A stretch of 64,000 nucleotides of DNA from Saccharopolyspora erythraea NRRL 2338 (GCF_000062885.1 NC_009142.1:7925584-7989583); one strand, 5' to 3'; shown: positions 28,102-38,619, counted from the stretch's first letter. Translations and numbers: made by a program. The notes: generated from the sequence alone by a model not told the origin.

Positions 28102-28995
28102 TCAGGCCGCCGGGGAAGGCCAGTCGGCGAGGTCCAGGCCGGTGATCCGCTCGTACGCCTCGACGTAGCGCGCCCGCGTCGCCGCGACGACGTCGTCGGG
28201 CAGCGGCGGCGGAGGCGTGTCCGAGGCGCGGTCCCACCCCGACTCGGCCGAGGTCAGCCAGTTGCGCACGTACTGCTTGTCGAACGACGGCTGCACCTTG
28301 CCGGGCTCGTAGCCGTCGGCGGGCCAGTACCGCGAGGAGTCCGGGGTCAGCACCTCGTCGCCGAGCACCAGCGCCCCGCCACCGGCGACGCCGAACTCGA
28401 ACTTGGTGTCGGCCAGGATCACGCCCCGCTCGCGGGCGTGCTCGGCGGCCCGCCCGTAGACCCGCAGCGTCAGCTCGCGCAGCTCGGCGGCCAGCTCCTG
28501 GCCGACCGCCTCCGCGACCGCCTCGAAACTGACGTTCTCGTCGTGCGCGCCCAGCTCGGCCTTGGTCGCCGGGGTGAAGATCGGCTCCGGCAGCCGGGAC
28601 GCCTCGGTCAGGCCCTCCGGCAGCACGACCCCGCACACCGCGCCGGTGCGCTGGTAGTCCAGCAGCCCGGAGCCGGTCAGGTAGCCGCGCGCGACGCACT
28701 CCACCTGGAGCATCTCCAGCCTGCGCACGAGCAGCGCGCGGCCGCGGACCTCGGCGGGGATGCGCGGGTCGTCCCAGGCGACCAGGTGGTTCGGGACGAC
28801 GTCGGAGAGCAGGTTGAACCAGAACACGCTCATCGCGGTCAGCACCCGGCCCTTGTCCGGGATCGGCGTGCTCAGCACGTGGTCGAACGCCGAGATGCGG
28901 TCGGATGCCACCAGGAGCAGGTGTTCGTCGTCCACGGCGTGCAGCTGGCGGACCTTGCCTGCCGCGATCTGGGGGTAATCGGCGAGTGCAACCAC
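28102..28995 (-). CDS. purC: SAICAR synthetase
   Basis: This 297-aa protein ligates aspartate to CAIR (step 8). It shows [29 protein letters not shown], the SAICAR signature [23 protein letters not shown] and [13 protein letters not shown]. The frame runs upstream to 29160, but GTG 28995 gives [15 protein letters not shown], the normal family start, with a GGGGA stretch upstream. It is divergent from tenA with 76 bases between starts. Confidence 0.96.
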   Translation of the reverse strand: MVALADYPQIAAGKVRQLHAVDDEHLLLVASDRISAFDHVLSTPIPDKGRVLTAMSVFWFNLLSDVVPNHLVAWDDPRIPAEVRGRALLVRRLEMLQVECVARGYLTGSGLLDYQRTGAVCGVVLPEGLTEASRLPEPIFTPATKAELGAHDENVSFEAVAEAVGQELAAELRELTLRVYGRAAEHARERGVILADTKFEFGVAGGGALVLGDEVLTPDSSRYWPADGYEPGKVQPSFDKQYVRNWLTSAESGWDRASDTPPPPLPDDVVAATRARYVEAYERITGLDLADWPSPAA

Positions 28996-29071
28996 GTGGC
29001 GGATTGTCCCCCATCGGTCCCGCGCCCCGGCCGGACGGGGCTGGTATGACTGGCTGGCGAGGAGGATTGCC

Positions 29072-29734
29072 GTGACCGAGACATCCGCACCGTCCTTCAC
29101 CGAGTGGCTGCGCGGCCGCAGCGAACCGGACTGGACCGCCGTGACCACCCACCCGTTCACCGACGCGCTGTTCGAGGGGCTGGTCCCGGCCGCGAAGATG
29201 CGCTCCTACCTGGTGCAGGACTTCCAGTTCGTCGACGACTTCCTCGCGCTGCTGGGCTCGGCGCTGGCCAAGGCGGACCGCTACTCCTCCAGGCTCGCCA
29301 TCGCGGGCAGCATCGGCGTGGTCACCAGCGAGGAGAACACCTACTTCCAGCGCGCCTTCGACGCGCTCGGCGTCGGCGAGTCCGACCGGACGAGCCCGGC
29401 GCTGGACCCGGCGACGACGGCGTTCCGGGAGCTGATGGCCGACACCAACGCGCGCGGCGGCTACGCCGAGGTGCTTACGGTGCTCACCGTTGCGGAGTGG
29501 AGCTACCTGGAGTGGGCGATGCGGGCGCCCGCCGCCGCGCCGGAGAACTTCGTGCACGCGGAGTGGATCGAGCTGCACAACAACCACGGCTTCCGGCGGT
29601 GGGTGCAGTGGCTGTGCGGGGAGCTCGACCGCGTCGGCGCCGCGCTCGACGAACGCGCGCGGGCGCGCTGCCTGCGGCTGTTCCAGCAGGCCACGCGCTG
29701 CGAGCTGGACTTCTTCAACGCGCACTGGGACTGA
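29072..29734 (+). CDS. tenA: TenA-family protein (thiamin-salvage type)
   Basis: This 220-aa all-helical protein shows [31 protein letters not shown] and [13 protein letters not shown]. The catalytic-Cys position of TenA_C proteins appears to be taken by [10 protein letters not shown], which fits the TenA_E branch. Such enzymes act on damaged thiamin pyrimidine, but the exact reaction is not certain here. GTG 29072 has GGAGG 6-7 bases upstream. It is divergent from purC. Thiamin pyrimidine derives from the purine intermediate AIR, which may explain the neighbourhood. Confidence 0.8.
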   Translation: MTETSAPSFTEWLRGRSEPDWTAVTTHPFTDALFEGLVPAAKMRSYLVQDFQFVDDFLALLGSALAKADRYSSRLAIAGSIGVVTSEENTYFQRAFDALGVGESDRTSPALDPATTAFRELMADTNARGGYAEVLTVLTVAEWSYLEWAMRAPAAAPENFVHAEWIELHNNHGFRRWVQWLCGELDRVGAALDERARARCLRLFQQATRCELDFFNAHWD

Positions 29735-29860
29735 CCCGCCCGCCCCGCTGGGCCATACAGGTGAACACCGGCGGGACCGGCCGGACTCGCCGGCGGCCGG
29801 CCCGATAATGCGCCCGACCACAGCCGCGGGGCCGCGGCTCCGGGCGGGAGGGCACGGGCG

Positions 29861-30604
29861 ATGGAACCGGTGGCGACAGACGCGCGGCTCGGCAGGCTGC
29901 TCAGCACGCACCCCGTTGACAACCGCCGCCGCTGGTGGACCGGTGCGGTGGCGCTCGCGGCCTGCCTGACCGGCGTCGGCATGCTGGTGTTCTTCGTCTG
30001 GGCGGCGGTGCCCGGCAGGGGCGGGTTCATGGGCCTAGCGCTGGTGTTCATCGCCGTCGGGCTGCCGGTGGCGGTGGTCCGGCTGTCCCGGGCGGTTCGC
30101 GGCGGGCGTCGGGAGACGGTCGAGCTCTACGAGCGCGGCCTGGCGCGCCTCGCCCTGACCGGACGCCGGAGCTGGACCTGGCAGGAGGTCAGCTCGCTCG
30201 ATCCGTCGCCCCGGGCCCGGCCCACCGCGACCGTGCCGTGCACCGCGAGGTTCACCGACGGGTCCAAGGTCGTGATCGACGACCACACCGCCGAAGGCGC
30301 GCGGGTCGTCGAGGCGCTGACGAGCCACTGCCCGAACGCGCCGGGCCACCTGCCCCGCCGGGACGGCGAGACCGCGGTGCTGTGGGGGCTGCCCCTGCTG
30401 GCCATCGCGTCCGGCACGGGGCTCGTGCTCATGATCCGCTACATCGTCGTCTACGACGGGGTGACCGTGGACGGCGGTCCCGGCCGGCCCGACATCCCCG
30501 TGATCAGCGACAGCACGGGCGCCCTGCTGGCCGTGGGCATCCTCGTCTGCATCGTCGTGACGCTGATGTCGCTGCTGCTGTTCTTCTTCCTCCGCGACCG
30601 GTAG
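29861..30604 (+). CDS. membrane protein of unknown function
   Basis: This 247-aa protein has four predicted membrane helices in two pairs (WWTGAVALAACLTGVGMLVF, FMGLALVFIAVGLPVAVV, LWGLPLLAIASGTGLVLMI, LLAVGILVCIVVTLMSLLLF). They flank a cytosolic domain of about 100 residues. That domain (RETVELYERGLARLAL, then SWTWQEVSSLDP) looks PH-like. No known family function is assigned. It converges on purB across a perfect hairpin. Confidence 0.7.
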   Translation: MEPVATDARLGRLLSTHPVDNRRRWWTGAVALAACLTGVGMLVFFVWAAVPGRGGFMGLALVFIAVGLPVAVVRLSRAVRGGRRETVELYERGLARLALTGRRSWTWQEVSSLDPSPRARPTATVPCTARFTDGSKVVIDDHTAEGARVVEALTSHCPNAPGHLPRRDGETAVLWGLPLLAIASGTGLVLMIRYIVVYDGVTVDGGPGRPDIPVISDSTGALLAVGILVCIVVTLMSLLLFFFLRDR

Positions 30605-30626
30605 GCGGGCGGCGGTCGCCGCCCGC
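30605..30626. terminator. bidirectional hairpin between membrane protein gene and purB
   Basis: GCGGGCGGCG and CGCCGCCCGC are perfect 10-base complements with a 2-base loop. The hairpin starts one base after the upstream stop codon. Confidence 0.7.
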
Positions 30627-30635
30627 CCCGACAGG

Positions 30636-32069
30636 TCAGAGGATGGGCGACGGGGTGTAGGCGGCCGCGCCGGGGTAGCGCCCGGCGATCTCCTCGACCT
30701 GCGCGACCACGTCGCCGACCTGCGCCGCCGCGGCGCCGGTGAAGGCCAGCCGGTCGGCGAGCAGCGCCTCCAGCGCCTCGCGGTCCAGCGGCAGCCGGTC
30801 GTCGGCCGCCAGCCGGTCGAGCAGGTCGTTGCGCTCGGCGCCCTTCTCCCGCATGGCCAGCGCCACCGCGACCGCGTTCTCCTTGATCGCCTCGTGCGCG
30901 GTCTCGCGGCCGACACCGGCCCGCACGGCGGCCATCAGCACCTTGGTCGTGGCCAGGAACGGCAGGTAGCGGTCGAGCTCGCGGGCGACCACGGCGGGGA
31001 ACGCGCCGAACTCGTCCAGCACGGTCAGGAAGGTCTCCAGCAGGCCGTCGAAGGCGAAGAACGCGTCGGGCAGCGCGACCCGGCGGACCACCGAGCACGA
31101 CACGTCGCCCTCGTTCCACTGGTCGCCCGCCAGCTCGCCGGTCATCGACACGTAGCCGCGCAGGACCACCGCCAGGCCGTTGACCCGCTCGCACGAGCGG
31201 GTGTTCATCTTGTGCGGCATCGCGCTGGAGCCCACCTGGCCGGGCTTGAAGCCCTCGGTGACCAGCTCGTGCCCGGCCATCAGCCGGACCGTGGTCGCCA
31301 CGTTGGAGGGCGCGGCGGCGAGCTGGGCCAGCGCGGTCAGCACCTCGTAGTCCAGCGAACGCGGGTAGACCTGGCCGACGCTGGTCAGCGCCCGGCCGAA
31401 GCCGAGATGCTCGGCGACCCTGCGCTCCAGCTCGGCGAGCTTGTCCGGGTCGCCGCCGAGCAGGTCGAGCATGTCCTGGGCGGTGCCGACCGGGCCCTTG
31501 ATCCCGCGCAGCGGGTAGCGGTCGAGCAGCTCCTCCAGCCGCCGGAAGCCGACCAGCAGCTCGTCGGCGGCGGTGGCGAAGCGCTTGCCGAGGGTGGTGG
31601 CCTGCGCGGCGACGTTGTGCGAGCGACCGGCCATGACCAGCTCGCCGTGCTCGGCGGCGAGCCTGCCGAGGCGGACCAGCACGGCGACGACGCGGTCGCG
31701 GACGTGCTCGAGGCTGCGGCGCACCTGCAGCTGCTCGACGTTCTCGGTGAGGTCGCGCGAGGTCATGCCCTTGTGGACCTGCTCGTGCCCGGCGAGCGCG
31801 TTGAACTCCTCGATGCGGGCCTTGACGTCGTGGCGGGTCTGGCGCTCGCGCTCGGCGATGGAGTCGAGGTCGACCCTCTCCACCACCCGCTCGTAGTCGG
31901 AGAGCACCTGCTCGGGGACGTCGATGCCGAGGTCGGCCTGGGCGCGCAGCACGGCCAGCCAGAGCCGCCGCTCGAGGACGACCTTGTGCTGGGGAGACCA
32001 CAGCTCCACCAGCTCCGGCGAGGCGTAGCGGGCGGCGAGCACGTTCGGGAGGTTGGGCTTGACCGTCAC
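30636..32069 (-). CDS. purB: adenylosuccinate lyase
   Basis: This 477-aa enzyme works twice in purine synthesis, splitting SAICAR and adenylosuccinate. It shows RQTRHDVKARIEEFNALAG, the substrate loop HKGMTSRDLTENV, AGRSHNVAAQATTLGKRF and the superfamily signature GSSAMPHKMNT. C-terminal ENAVAVALAMREKG also fits. GTG 32069 starts MTVKPNLPNVLA. It is a monocistronic minus-strand gene ending at a convergent hairpin. Confidence 0.96.
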   Translation of the reverse strand: MTVKPNLPNVLAARYASPELVELWSPQHKVVLERRLWLAVLRAQADLGIDVPEQVLSDYERVVERVDLDSIAERERQTRHDVKARIEEFNALAGHEQVHKGMTSRDLTENVEQLQVRRSLEHVRDRVVAVLVRLGRLAAEHGELVMAGRSHNVAAQATTLGKRFATAADELLVGFRRLEELLDRYPLRGIKGPVGTAQDMLDLLGGDPDKLAELERRVAEHLGFGRALTSVGQVYPRSLDYEVLTALAQLAAAPSNVATTVRLMAGHELVTEGFKPGQVGSSAMPHKMNTRSCERVNGLAVVLRGYVSMTGELAGDQWNEGDVSCSVVRRVALPDAFFAFDGLLETFLTVLDEFGAFPAVVARELDRYLPFLATTKVLMAAVRAGVGRETAHEAIKENAVAVALAMREKGAERNDLLDRLAADDRLPLDREALEALLADRLAFTGAAAAQVGDVVAQVEEIAGRYPGAAAYTPSPIL

Positions 32070-32264
32070 GAGCAGCCAGGATACTGCCGCCCCTGGTTGC
32101 GGGGACGCTCACCCCGCTGCCGCTGACCAGGTCAAACGTCCGACGACCGGTCGGAGCGCGAGCCGCGGCCCGGTGGAGCGCACCTCGGGACGGACGCTGT
32201 GCTGGTCCCACGCGCACGTCGGCGCGGGCCTGGTGGCGGTCCCGCGCGAGCGCCACCGCCGTGG

Positions 32265-33114
32265 TCAGCGGGAGAGGGTCAGAAGCGGGTCGGTGGCGAT
32301 CGCGGCGAGCTCCTTCGAGCTCATCGCGGGTTCGGAGGTCGTGCTGGATGATCACGCGCTCCAGCTCGAAAGCGGGTTCCCCGGCCTCGGCGGTCAGGAA
32401 GGCGGCCGAGGTCAGCACGGCGCTTCCGTCGGCGCGGAAGTGGTAGACGTCGTGCAGGGGCGTCCCCGTCGCGCCGGAGTGGAGCCGGGTGAGCACGTCG
32501 ACGACGAGCGAGCCGTCGGGCCGCGGCCAGCTCCGGCAGTCCAGCACCGCCTTGTACCGGTCCTCCTGGCCGCACGACTCGCGCGGCGACAGCCCCGCGG
32601 CACCGGGTGCGTAGACGGTGGTCTCCAGTCGCACCCCGATCGGCGCGGTCCCCACGCCGGGGCTGTTCACCGGGCGGACGAAATCGGCGGAGACGTTCAC
32701 GTTGGCCGAGCCGCCGCCGTGGGCAGCGGGCACGAAACCGGTCCGGTGGCCGGCGCGGAGCCCCCTGGCGTCCGGGACTTCCCGCGACACCATTCGCGTG
32801 AGGTCGGCCTCGAACCGTTCGGCGCGTGCAGCCAGTTCCGGCTCGCTGATCCGCAGCGGAGCCACCGCCCGCGGCGGCCACTCCACCGGACGCGCGGCGG
32901 GCGGTGCGGCCGGGGTCAGGTCGGGCTCGGTCAGCCATGCGGGCACCAGGCCCGCGACGGTCGCCACCACGACCGCGGCGACCGCCGCCGCCGTCGTCCG
33001 GCGGCGCCGCTGCCGCCGCGCCGCCTCGGTCACCACGTCGTCGGGGTCGAACCCCAGCGGCGGCTCGTCGGCGACGGCGGTCCGCATGCCCTCGCGCAGC
33101 AGTTCCGGATCCAT
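32265..33114 (-). CDS. sigma-associated membrane protein (anti-sigma-like), frameshifted 3' end
   Basis: The start ATG 33114 overlaps the sigma-factor stop by one base. The protein begins MDPELLREGMRTAVADEPPLGFDPDDVV, has one membrane helix (TTAAAVAAVVVATVAGLVPA, about 38-58) and an extracytoplasmic domain of about 200 residues. After VIIQH, near base 32345 and residue 256, the coding signal moves to another frame reading TSEPAMSSKELAAIATDPLL, TLSR and stop at 32265. The span is 850 bases, not a multiple of three. Without correction the frame runs on for some 600 codons through purB. Either a sequencing error or a real one-base indel is present. Confidence 0.6.
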
Positions 33115-33656
33115 CACGCACTCCTCCTCGCGCCCGCCCCGGCCAGGTCGGGAGCGGTCCTGGCGATCGCGGCCCGCAGGTTGCGCAGGCCGCGCGACGC
33201 CTGGCTCTTGACCGTGCCCTCGGAGCACCTGAGCGCCGCGGCCACCTCGGCCGTCGGCAGGTCCTCCCAGTAGCGCAGCACAAGCACCGCCCGCTGCCGC
33301 GGCGGAACCTCGGCCAGCGCGCTCAGGACGAGGTCGCGCGCCTGCGCGCGCTGGCCCGCCACGGCCGGGTCGGCCAGCGGGTCTCCCGGGTCGGGCACGA
33401 CGCCGTCGCGGTTCTCCGAACGCCGCCAGGGCTTGCGCCGTTCGTCGAGCCACACGCGCATCAGCACCTTTCGCGCGTAGGCGTCGGCCGCGTCCCCGTC
33501 CACCCGGCGCCAGGCGCGGTAGAGCTTGAGGAGGGTGTTCTGGACGAGGTCCTCGGCGAGGTGCCAGTCACCGCACAGCAGGTACGCCGAGCGGCGCAGC
33601 ACCACGGCACGGCTCCTGGCGAACTCGCGGAAAGACCGCTCCTCTTCCGCCCGCAT
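33114..33656 (-). CDS. SigE-family ECF RNA polymerase sigma factor
   Basis: This 180-aa protein has region 2 (SAYLLCGDWHLAEDLVQNTL, then LYRAWRRV) and region 4 (VPPRQRAVLVLRYWEDLPTA, CSEGTVKSQASRGL). CGDWHLAEDLVQ is typical of the actinobacterial SigE family (ECF41/SigE-like group). ATG 33656 (MRAEEERSFREFA) matches family N-termini; upstream in-frame codons are possible. It is directly coupled to the anti-sigma-like gene downstream. Confidence 0.9.
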   Translation of the reverse strand: MRAEEERSFREFARSRAVVLRRSAYLLCGDWHLAEDLVQNTLLKLYRAWRRVDGDAADAYARKVLMRVWLDERRKPWRRSENRDGVVPDPGDPLADPAVAGQRAQARDLVLSALAEVPPRQRAVLVLRYWEDLPTAEVAAALRCSEGTVKSQASRGLRNLRAAIARTAPDLAGAGARRSA

Positions 33657-34056
33657 CGACCTGATTTCCTCTCCGCGCCACCACCTCGTAGTACGGACCG
33701 CGCCGGGAGGGGGTTGCACGTGTCGGTGGACGCGCGGGCGGGCGCGCGGTTGCCAGGCGGCGGGAACCCGCCACAGGCAGGACCGACCCGGTTGTGATGC
33801 TCGTCATGCCGGTTCGTACGAAGGGCTGTCGAGAGCGAACGGCAGGGGCGTTCAGAACAGCACGAACGACCAGATTTCACGCATATCGACGCTTCATCGG
33901 CTCTCCGGACCGGCGAACGGCCCTAATCGGAGAACGTGCTATTCCTTGATTGAAGGGTAAATAATAGCCAGGTCGGCGGCCGAATGACAGGCTGTTCACC
34001 AGTTCGTCGTTCATCGTCAACCGACCGGAATAGAAACGAACGGATGGTCTGGTGAA
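33657..34056. other. 400-base intergenic region, lower G+C
   Basis: The gap holds the sigma-factor promoter on the minus strand and, at its right end, sequence upstream of a small gene. Bases 33890-34060 are richer in A+T than the surroundings (for example TTGATTGAAGGGTAAATAAT). No convincing gene is seen in it. Confidence 0.45.
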
Positions 34057-34311
34057 ATGTTCGGCCCGGATCGCCACGACGTGTTCTGGATCGTCGGGTC
34101 CGGCCTGAAACTCAGGCACGCGACCAAGATGCGCCCTGGTGCGGCGTATTCCGGCCAGCAGGTGCCCACGCTCTGCGACGACCTGATCAAGGTCCCGCAG
34201 GCCACGCCCAGCGGCCGGGAACCGAACTCGAAAAGCATCACCGAACGCTGCCCGCAATGCAGCGAAGAAGCCGAGCGTTGCGGCTTCTCCACGATCTCCT
34301 GGGACTTCTGA
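34057..34311 (+). CDS. 84-aa hypothetical protein with Cys motif
   Basis: This small protein contains KLRHATKMRPGAAYSGQQVP, then TLCDDLI, ERCPQC and ERCG. The CxxC pair plus two other cysteines could bind zinc. I recognise the general layout from short Pseudonocardiaceae proteins (HAT...P...C...CPxC) but know no function. The ATG at 34057 has a poor ribosome site. The gene lies in a lower-G+C patch and is separate from the ABC genes that follow. Confidence 0.5.
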   Translation: MFGPDRHDVFWIVGSGLKLRHATKMRPGAAYSGQQVPTLCDDLIKVPQATPSGREPNSKSITERCPQCSEEAERCGFSTISWDF

Positions 34312-34415
34312 GCACCTCCACCCGGACTTCCGGGCACGTCCGCCCGGGCCGCGCGGTGCGACGGCGCGAAAATGAGTCGCCGCGCTGACCGGGCCGGACT
34401 ACCGTTCGGTCCGCC

Positions 34416-36152
34416 ATGACTCCCGATACGCGCGGTTCATCACGTTTCCTGTGGTCGCTGCTGCGGCGGCGCCCCGGGCTGCCGGCCATCGCGGTGCTCA
34501 CCGGCGCGCTCTGGATGCTGCCGACCGCGCTGATGCCCCTGGCGATCGGCAACGCGATCGACGGCGGCATCCGCACCGGCGAGGTCCCGGTGCTGCTGGC
34601 GTGGCTGCTCGTGGTGCTCGGGCTCGGTGCGGTGCAGACGGCGAGCGCGGCCGGCCTGGAATGGGTCTCGCACACGATGTGGATCGACGCGGCGGCCACC
34701 TCGCAGCGGCTCGCGCTCGCCCACGTCGCCCGCCTCGGCGCCACGCTTACGCGCAAGGTGAGGGCGGGCGAGGTCGTGGCCATCGGCTCCTCCGACATCT
34801 ACCGGATCGCGGCGTTGTTCGAGGTCATCGGGCGGGCCGCGGGTTCGCTCGTCTCGTTCGCCATCGCCGCGGGCGTGGTGCTGGCGCTGTCGCCGGTGAT
34901 GGGCGCGGTGGTGCTGGTCGGCGTGCCGCTGGCGACCATCGGCATCGGACCGCTGCTGTCGCCGCTGCACCGCCGCGAGGAGGTCCAGCGCGAGCGGGTG
35001 GCCGACCTCAACGCGCTGGCCACCGACATCGTGTCGGGGCTGCGCATCCTGCGCGGCGTCGGCGGGGAGTCGCGGTTCCACGCGCGGTTCGTCGAGTCCA
35101 GCCAGCGGGTGCGGGCGGCGGGCGTGGCGTCCGGCCGGGTGGAGGCGTGGCTGGCCTTCGCCGAGATCCTGCTGCCCGGCCTGGTCACGGTGCTGGTCAC
35201 CTGGCTCGGCGCGCGGCTGGCGCTGGCCGGCACGATCTCGGTCGGCGAGCTGGTGGCCTTCTACGGCGTCTCGGCCTTCCTGGTGATCCCGGTGCGCACG
35301 GCGACCGAGGCCGCCTACTCCTACGCGACGGCGAAGGTCGCCGCCCGGCACATGTGCGGCCTGCTGCGCACCCGGCCGGAGCCCGGACCGCCGGAGCGGC
35401 CGAGGCCGCTGGACAGCGGTCCGCTCGCGCTGCGCGACGAGTCGCGCGGCCTGGAGATCGCCGCGGGCAAGCTGACGGTGATCGACGCGGGCGCTGACGG
35501 GGAGGCGCTGGCGGAACGCCTGGCCGGGCACCGGTTCGTGCTCGACGGCGAAGCTGCCGGCGGACACGAACAGGCTCCCAGCGCCAGTTCCGATGGCCGC
35601 GCCTCGGAAGCGAACGCACGCGCAGGCGAACGCCCTGCGGTGGAGAACGGTTCCGACGACCGGCCCGCGGAAGCGAACGCGCGGGATGCCCGCGGGCGCG
35701 TGCTCGCCAACGGCGTCCCGCTCGACGAGGTCGCGCCCGCGGAGCTGCGCCGCCGGATCGTGCTCGCGCACAACCAGGACCTGCTGTTCTCCGGTCCGGT
35801 GCACACCGAACTCGATCTCGGCACCGCCGTGGACGTGCCGACCGCGCTGCACACCGCCGACGCCCACGACGTGATCGAGGCGCTGCCCGCCGACGCGGTG
35901 CTCGACGAGCGGGCGCGGTCGCTGTCCGGTGGCCAGCGCCAGCGGCTGGTGCTGGCGAGGGCGCTGTGCTCGGACGCCGACGTCCTCGTGCTCGACGAGC
36001 CGACCTCGGCGGTCGACGCGCACACCGAGGCGCGGATCGTGCGGCGGGTCCGCGAGCTGCGGGCCGGGCGGACCACGGTCGTGCTCAGCCAGAGCCCGCT
36101 GTGGCGGCAGGCCGCCGACGAGACCGCGACGCTGGAAGGACGGACCTCGTGA
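34416..36152 (+). CDS. ABC exporter half-transporter with degenerate nucleotide site
   Basis: In this 578-aa protein an N-terminal exporter-type membrane domain with six helices (about 20-300) precedes a nucleotide-binding domain. The Walker A region is replaced by [19 protein letters not shown], with no GxxGxGKS/T. A low-complexity insert follows (about 380-430, with repeated EANAR segments). The Q-loop (LAHNQDLLF), signature LSGGQRQRL and Walker [10 protein letters not shown] remain. The switch His is Gln (VVLSQSP). It can donate the signature to a partner but cannot bind ATP normally itself. Its stop overlaps the next start (GTGA). Confidence 0.88.
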   Translation: MTPDTRGSSRFLWSLLRRRPGLPAIAVLTGALWMLPTALMPLAIGNAIDGGIRTGEVPVLLAWLLVVLGLGAVQTASAAGLEWVSHTMWIDAAATSQRLALAHVARLGATLTRKVRAGEVVAIGSSDIYRIAALFEVIGRAAGSLVSFAIAAGVVLALSPVMGAVVLVGVPLATIGIGPLLSPLHRREEVQRERVADLNALATDIVSGLRILRGVGGESRFHARFVESSQRVRAAGVASGRVEAWLAFAEILLPGLVTVLVTWLGARLALAGTISVGELVAFYGVSAFLVIPVRTATEAAYSYATAKVAARHMCGLLRTRPEPGPPERPRPLDSGPLALRDESRGLEIAAGKLTVIDAGADGEALAERLAGHRFVLDGEAAGGHEQAPSASSDGRASEANARAGERPAVENGSDDRPAEANARDARGRVLANGVPLDEVAPAELRRRIVLAHNQDLLFSGPVHTELDLGTAVDVPTALHTADAHDVIEALPADAVLDERARSLSGGQRQRLVLARALCSDADVLVLDEPTSAVDAHTEARIVRRVRELRAGRTTVVLSQSPLWRQAADETATLEGRTS

Positions 36153-37912
36153 ACACCCGGCTTCCGCTGGCCGGCCAGAGCGCCGTGCGCGCCTGGGTCT
36201 GGCGGACCGCGCTGGCCAACCGCGGTGCGTACGCCGCGATGATGGCGCTGTTCGTCTCCGCCACCGTCGTCGGGCTCGCCGGTCCGCAGCTGCTCGGTAT
36301 GCTGGTCGACTCGGTCGTGGCGGGCGCGTCGACCGCGCGGGTGGACGTGCTGGCAGGCGTGTTCCTGGCCGTGCTGGTGGCGCAGGCGCTGCTGGCGCGG
36401 GCCGCGCGGTTGCGCGCGACGCTGCTCGGCGAGCAACTGCTGGCCAAGTCGCGCGAGGAGGTCGTCGGCCACGCGCTGAGGCTGCCGCTGAGCACCGTGG
36501 AGTCGGCGGGCACCGGCGACCTGCTCAGCCGCTCCACCACCGACGTCGACCGGCTCGACTACACCGTGCGCAGCGCGGTCCCGGAGATCACCGTCGCGCT
36601 GATCACCCTCCTGCTGACCGCGGTCGCCATGGTCGTGACGTCACCGCTGCTGGCCTGCGGGATGCTGATCGCGGTGCCGCTGATCGTGCTGAGCACCCGC
36701 TGGTACTACCCGCGCGCCCGGCCGGTGCTGCAGGGCGTGCTGGCCGGGTGGGCCGAGGTGCAGTCGAGCACCCACGAGTCGGTCGAGGGCGCGCGGACCG
36801 TGGACGCGCTGCGGCTCTCCGATCGCCGCATCGCGCACAACGAGCGGGTGCTGGGCAACGCTGTGGACAAGGAGCAGCGCCACCGCAACCTGCTCACGAT
36901 CTGGCTGCCGTGCCTGGAGATGTCCTACGTCCTGCCGATCGGGGTGATCCTGCTGATCGGCGGCTGGGCGTACGCGGCGGGTTCGGTGGAGCTGGGCACG
37001 ATCACCACGGTCGTGCTCTACGCCCAGGCGATGTCGAACCCGCTGGACGAGTTGCTCGCGTGGATCGACGAGCTGCAGATCGGCAACGCCGCGCTGCGCC
37101 GGATCCTGGGCGTCGGCCGGGCGCCGGTCAGCGGACCGGGCGAGGGCGGCGCCGCCGTCGAGCGCGACCGCGGCCACGACCTGTCCGTGCGCGGCGTGCG
37201 CTTCTCCTACCGGGAGGGCCAGGAGATCCTGCACGGCGTCGACCTGACGGTGGGGGCCGGGCAGCGCCTGGTCATCGTCGGCCCCTCGGGGGCGGGCAAG
37301 TCCACGCTGGGACGGCTCATCGCCGGGGTCAACGCGCCGGACTCCGGTTCGGTGGCCTTCGGCGACACCGAGATCACGTCGCTGCCGACCGACCGGCTGC
37401 GCCGCGAGGTCGTGCTGCTGACCCAGGAGCACCACGTGTTCGCCTGCTCGCTGCGGGAGAACCTGTGCCTGCCTGCCGGTGACGACGGCTGGAGCGACGA
37501 GCGGCTGCTCGCCGCGCTGGAGACCGTCGGCCTCGGCGAGTGGACGTCGCGGCTGCCCGAAGGGCTCTCCACCGTGCTCGGCGCGGGCGGACACCCGGTA
37601 CCCGCCGCCGTGGCGCAGCAGATCGCCCTGGCCCGCGTCATGCTCGCCGACCCGCACACCCTCGTGCTGGACGAGGCCACCTCGCTGCTGGACAACGAGA
37701 CCTCGCGCGACCTGGAGCGGTCGATGTCGACGCTGCTGGCGGGCCGCACCGTGATCGCCATCGCGCACCGGCTGCACGCGGCGCGCGACGCCGACCAGGT
37801 GGCGGTGATGGAGGCGGGGCGCATCGTCGAGCTCGGCACCCACGCGGAACTGCTCGCGGCGGGCGGCTCCTACGCCGAGTTGCACCGGGCCGCGACCCCG
37901 GAACGCGCCTGA
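36149..37912 (+). CDS. ABC exporter half-transporter, partner with intact Walker A
   Basis: This 587-aa protein has an exporter membrane domain (about 20-310) followed by an NBD with intact Walker [16 protein letters not shown]-loop [11 protein letters not shown], Walker [10 protein letters not shown] and switch IAHRL. The signature is replaced: where LSGGQ should be, it reads [15 protein letters not shown]. Together with the upstream protein this gives one complete ATP site per heterodimer, as in other asymmetric exporters. GTG 36149 overlaps the previous stop by four bases, so the two are made together. The cargo is unknown. Confidence 0.9.
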   Translation: MNTRLPLAGQSAVRAWVWRTALANRGAYAAMMALFVSATVVGLAGPQLLGMLVDSVVAGASTARVDVLAGVFLAVLVAQALLARAARLRATLLGEQLLAKSREEVVGHALRLPLSTVESAGTGDLLSRSTTDVDRLDYTVRSAVPEITVALITLLLTAVAMVVTSPLLACGMLIAVPLIVLSTRWYYPRARPVLQGVLAGWAEVQSSTHESVEGARTVDALRLSDRRIAHNERVLGNAVDKEQRHRNLLTIWLPCLEMSYVLPIGVILLIGGWAYAAGSVELGTITTVVLYAQAMSNPLDELLAWIDELQIGNAALRRILGVGRAPVSGPGEGGAAVERDRGHDLSVRGVRFSYREGQEILHGVDLTVGAGQRLVIVGPSGAGKSTLGRLIAGVNAPDSGSVAFGDTEITSLPTDRLRREVVLLTQEHHVFACSLRENLCLPAGDDGWSDERLLAALETVGLGEWTSRLPEGLSTVLGAGGHPVPAAVAQQIALARVMLADPHTLVLDEATSLLDNETSRDLERSMSTLLAGRTVIAIAHRLHAARDADQVAVMEAGRIVELGTHAELLAAGGSYAELHRAATPERA

Positions 37913-38037
37913 CGCGGGTGGGCTGGAACGTGTTCCAGATGTGGCTTGCGCAGTGGGTCGCCTGGCGGAACCTCAGCCGCAAGTGATCCGGCTGAGTCCC
38001 ACACCGCGAGCGGCCTCCGCCGCTTGTGGAACGGAAC

Positions 38038-38619
38038 CTAGAACTGCTTGCTCAGCATGCGGCGGGCGGCTCCGCGCGGGTCCGGGTCGCTCTCGATCAG
38101 GGCGTTGACCACCGCGCCGTCCACGAGCGCGAAGTGGTGGCGCACCTGCTCCGGGCCACCGGCGGCGCCGCCGCGTTCCAGGATCTCGCGCACGAGCTCC
38201 TGCAACTCCGCGTTGAGCTCCCTGATCAGCGGAGCCAGGTAGGGCCGCCGCGGCGTGCCGACCAGGCGCTCGTAGCGCAGCAGCACCGGCTCGACACCCC
38301 CGTCCCTGGACCGGGAACCCAGCAGCAGGTCGAGGATCAGGTCGATCACGGTCTCGGCGGGCAGCCGTTCGTCGCCCAGCCCGGCGAGGCACTCCCGCGC
38401 CGCGGCGAGCTCCTGCCTGCCCTCGAACTCGACCGCCGCGCTGACCAGGTCGTCGAGGCTGGAGAAGTAGTAGGTGGTGGACGCCAGCGGCAACCCCGCC
38501 CGGTCGGCGACCGCGCGATGCCGGATCGCGTCGAAGCCGCCCTCGGCCAGGAGCTGCGCGGCGGCCACCACCAGCGCCTGCCGTCGTCGCTCACCCTTGG
38601 GAGTGCTGGCCGTCGTCAT
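38038..38619 (-). CDS. TetR/AcrR-family repressor
   Basis: This 193-aa protein has an N-terminal helix-turn-helix (RRQALVVAAAQLLAEGGFDA, then HRAVADRAGLPLASTTYYFS). Its C-terminal ligand domain is typical of the AcrR group. ATG 38619 is preceded by AGGATC. It lies 42 bases after the SMR pump gene on the same strand and is probably co-transcribed with it. Autoregulated drug-responsive control is likely, with the palindromic region at 39043-39077 as the candidate target. Confidence 0.9.
   Translation of the reverse strand: MTTASTPKGERRRQALVVAAAQLLAEGGFDAIRHRAVADRAGLPLASTTYYFSSLDDLVSAAVEFEGRQELAAARECLAGLGDERLPAETVIDLILDLLLGSRSRDGGVEPVLLRYERLVGTPRRPYLAPLIRELNAELQELVREILERGGAAGGPEQVRHHFALVDGAVVNALIESDPDPRGAARRMLSKQF

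Noticed and set aside
30451-32264. Continuation of the anti-sigma-like frame through the whole of purB
   Set aside because: Beyond 32345 the translation is Arg/Ala-rich frame-shadow sequence overlapping the well-conserved purB gene on the same strand. The family-like ending lies in another frame.
33877-34257. Minus-strand open frame opposite the 84-aa gene
   Set aside because: Its translation has no recognisable motif, while the plus-strand frame has a conserved-looking Cys motif and better composition.
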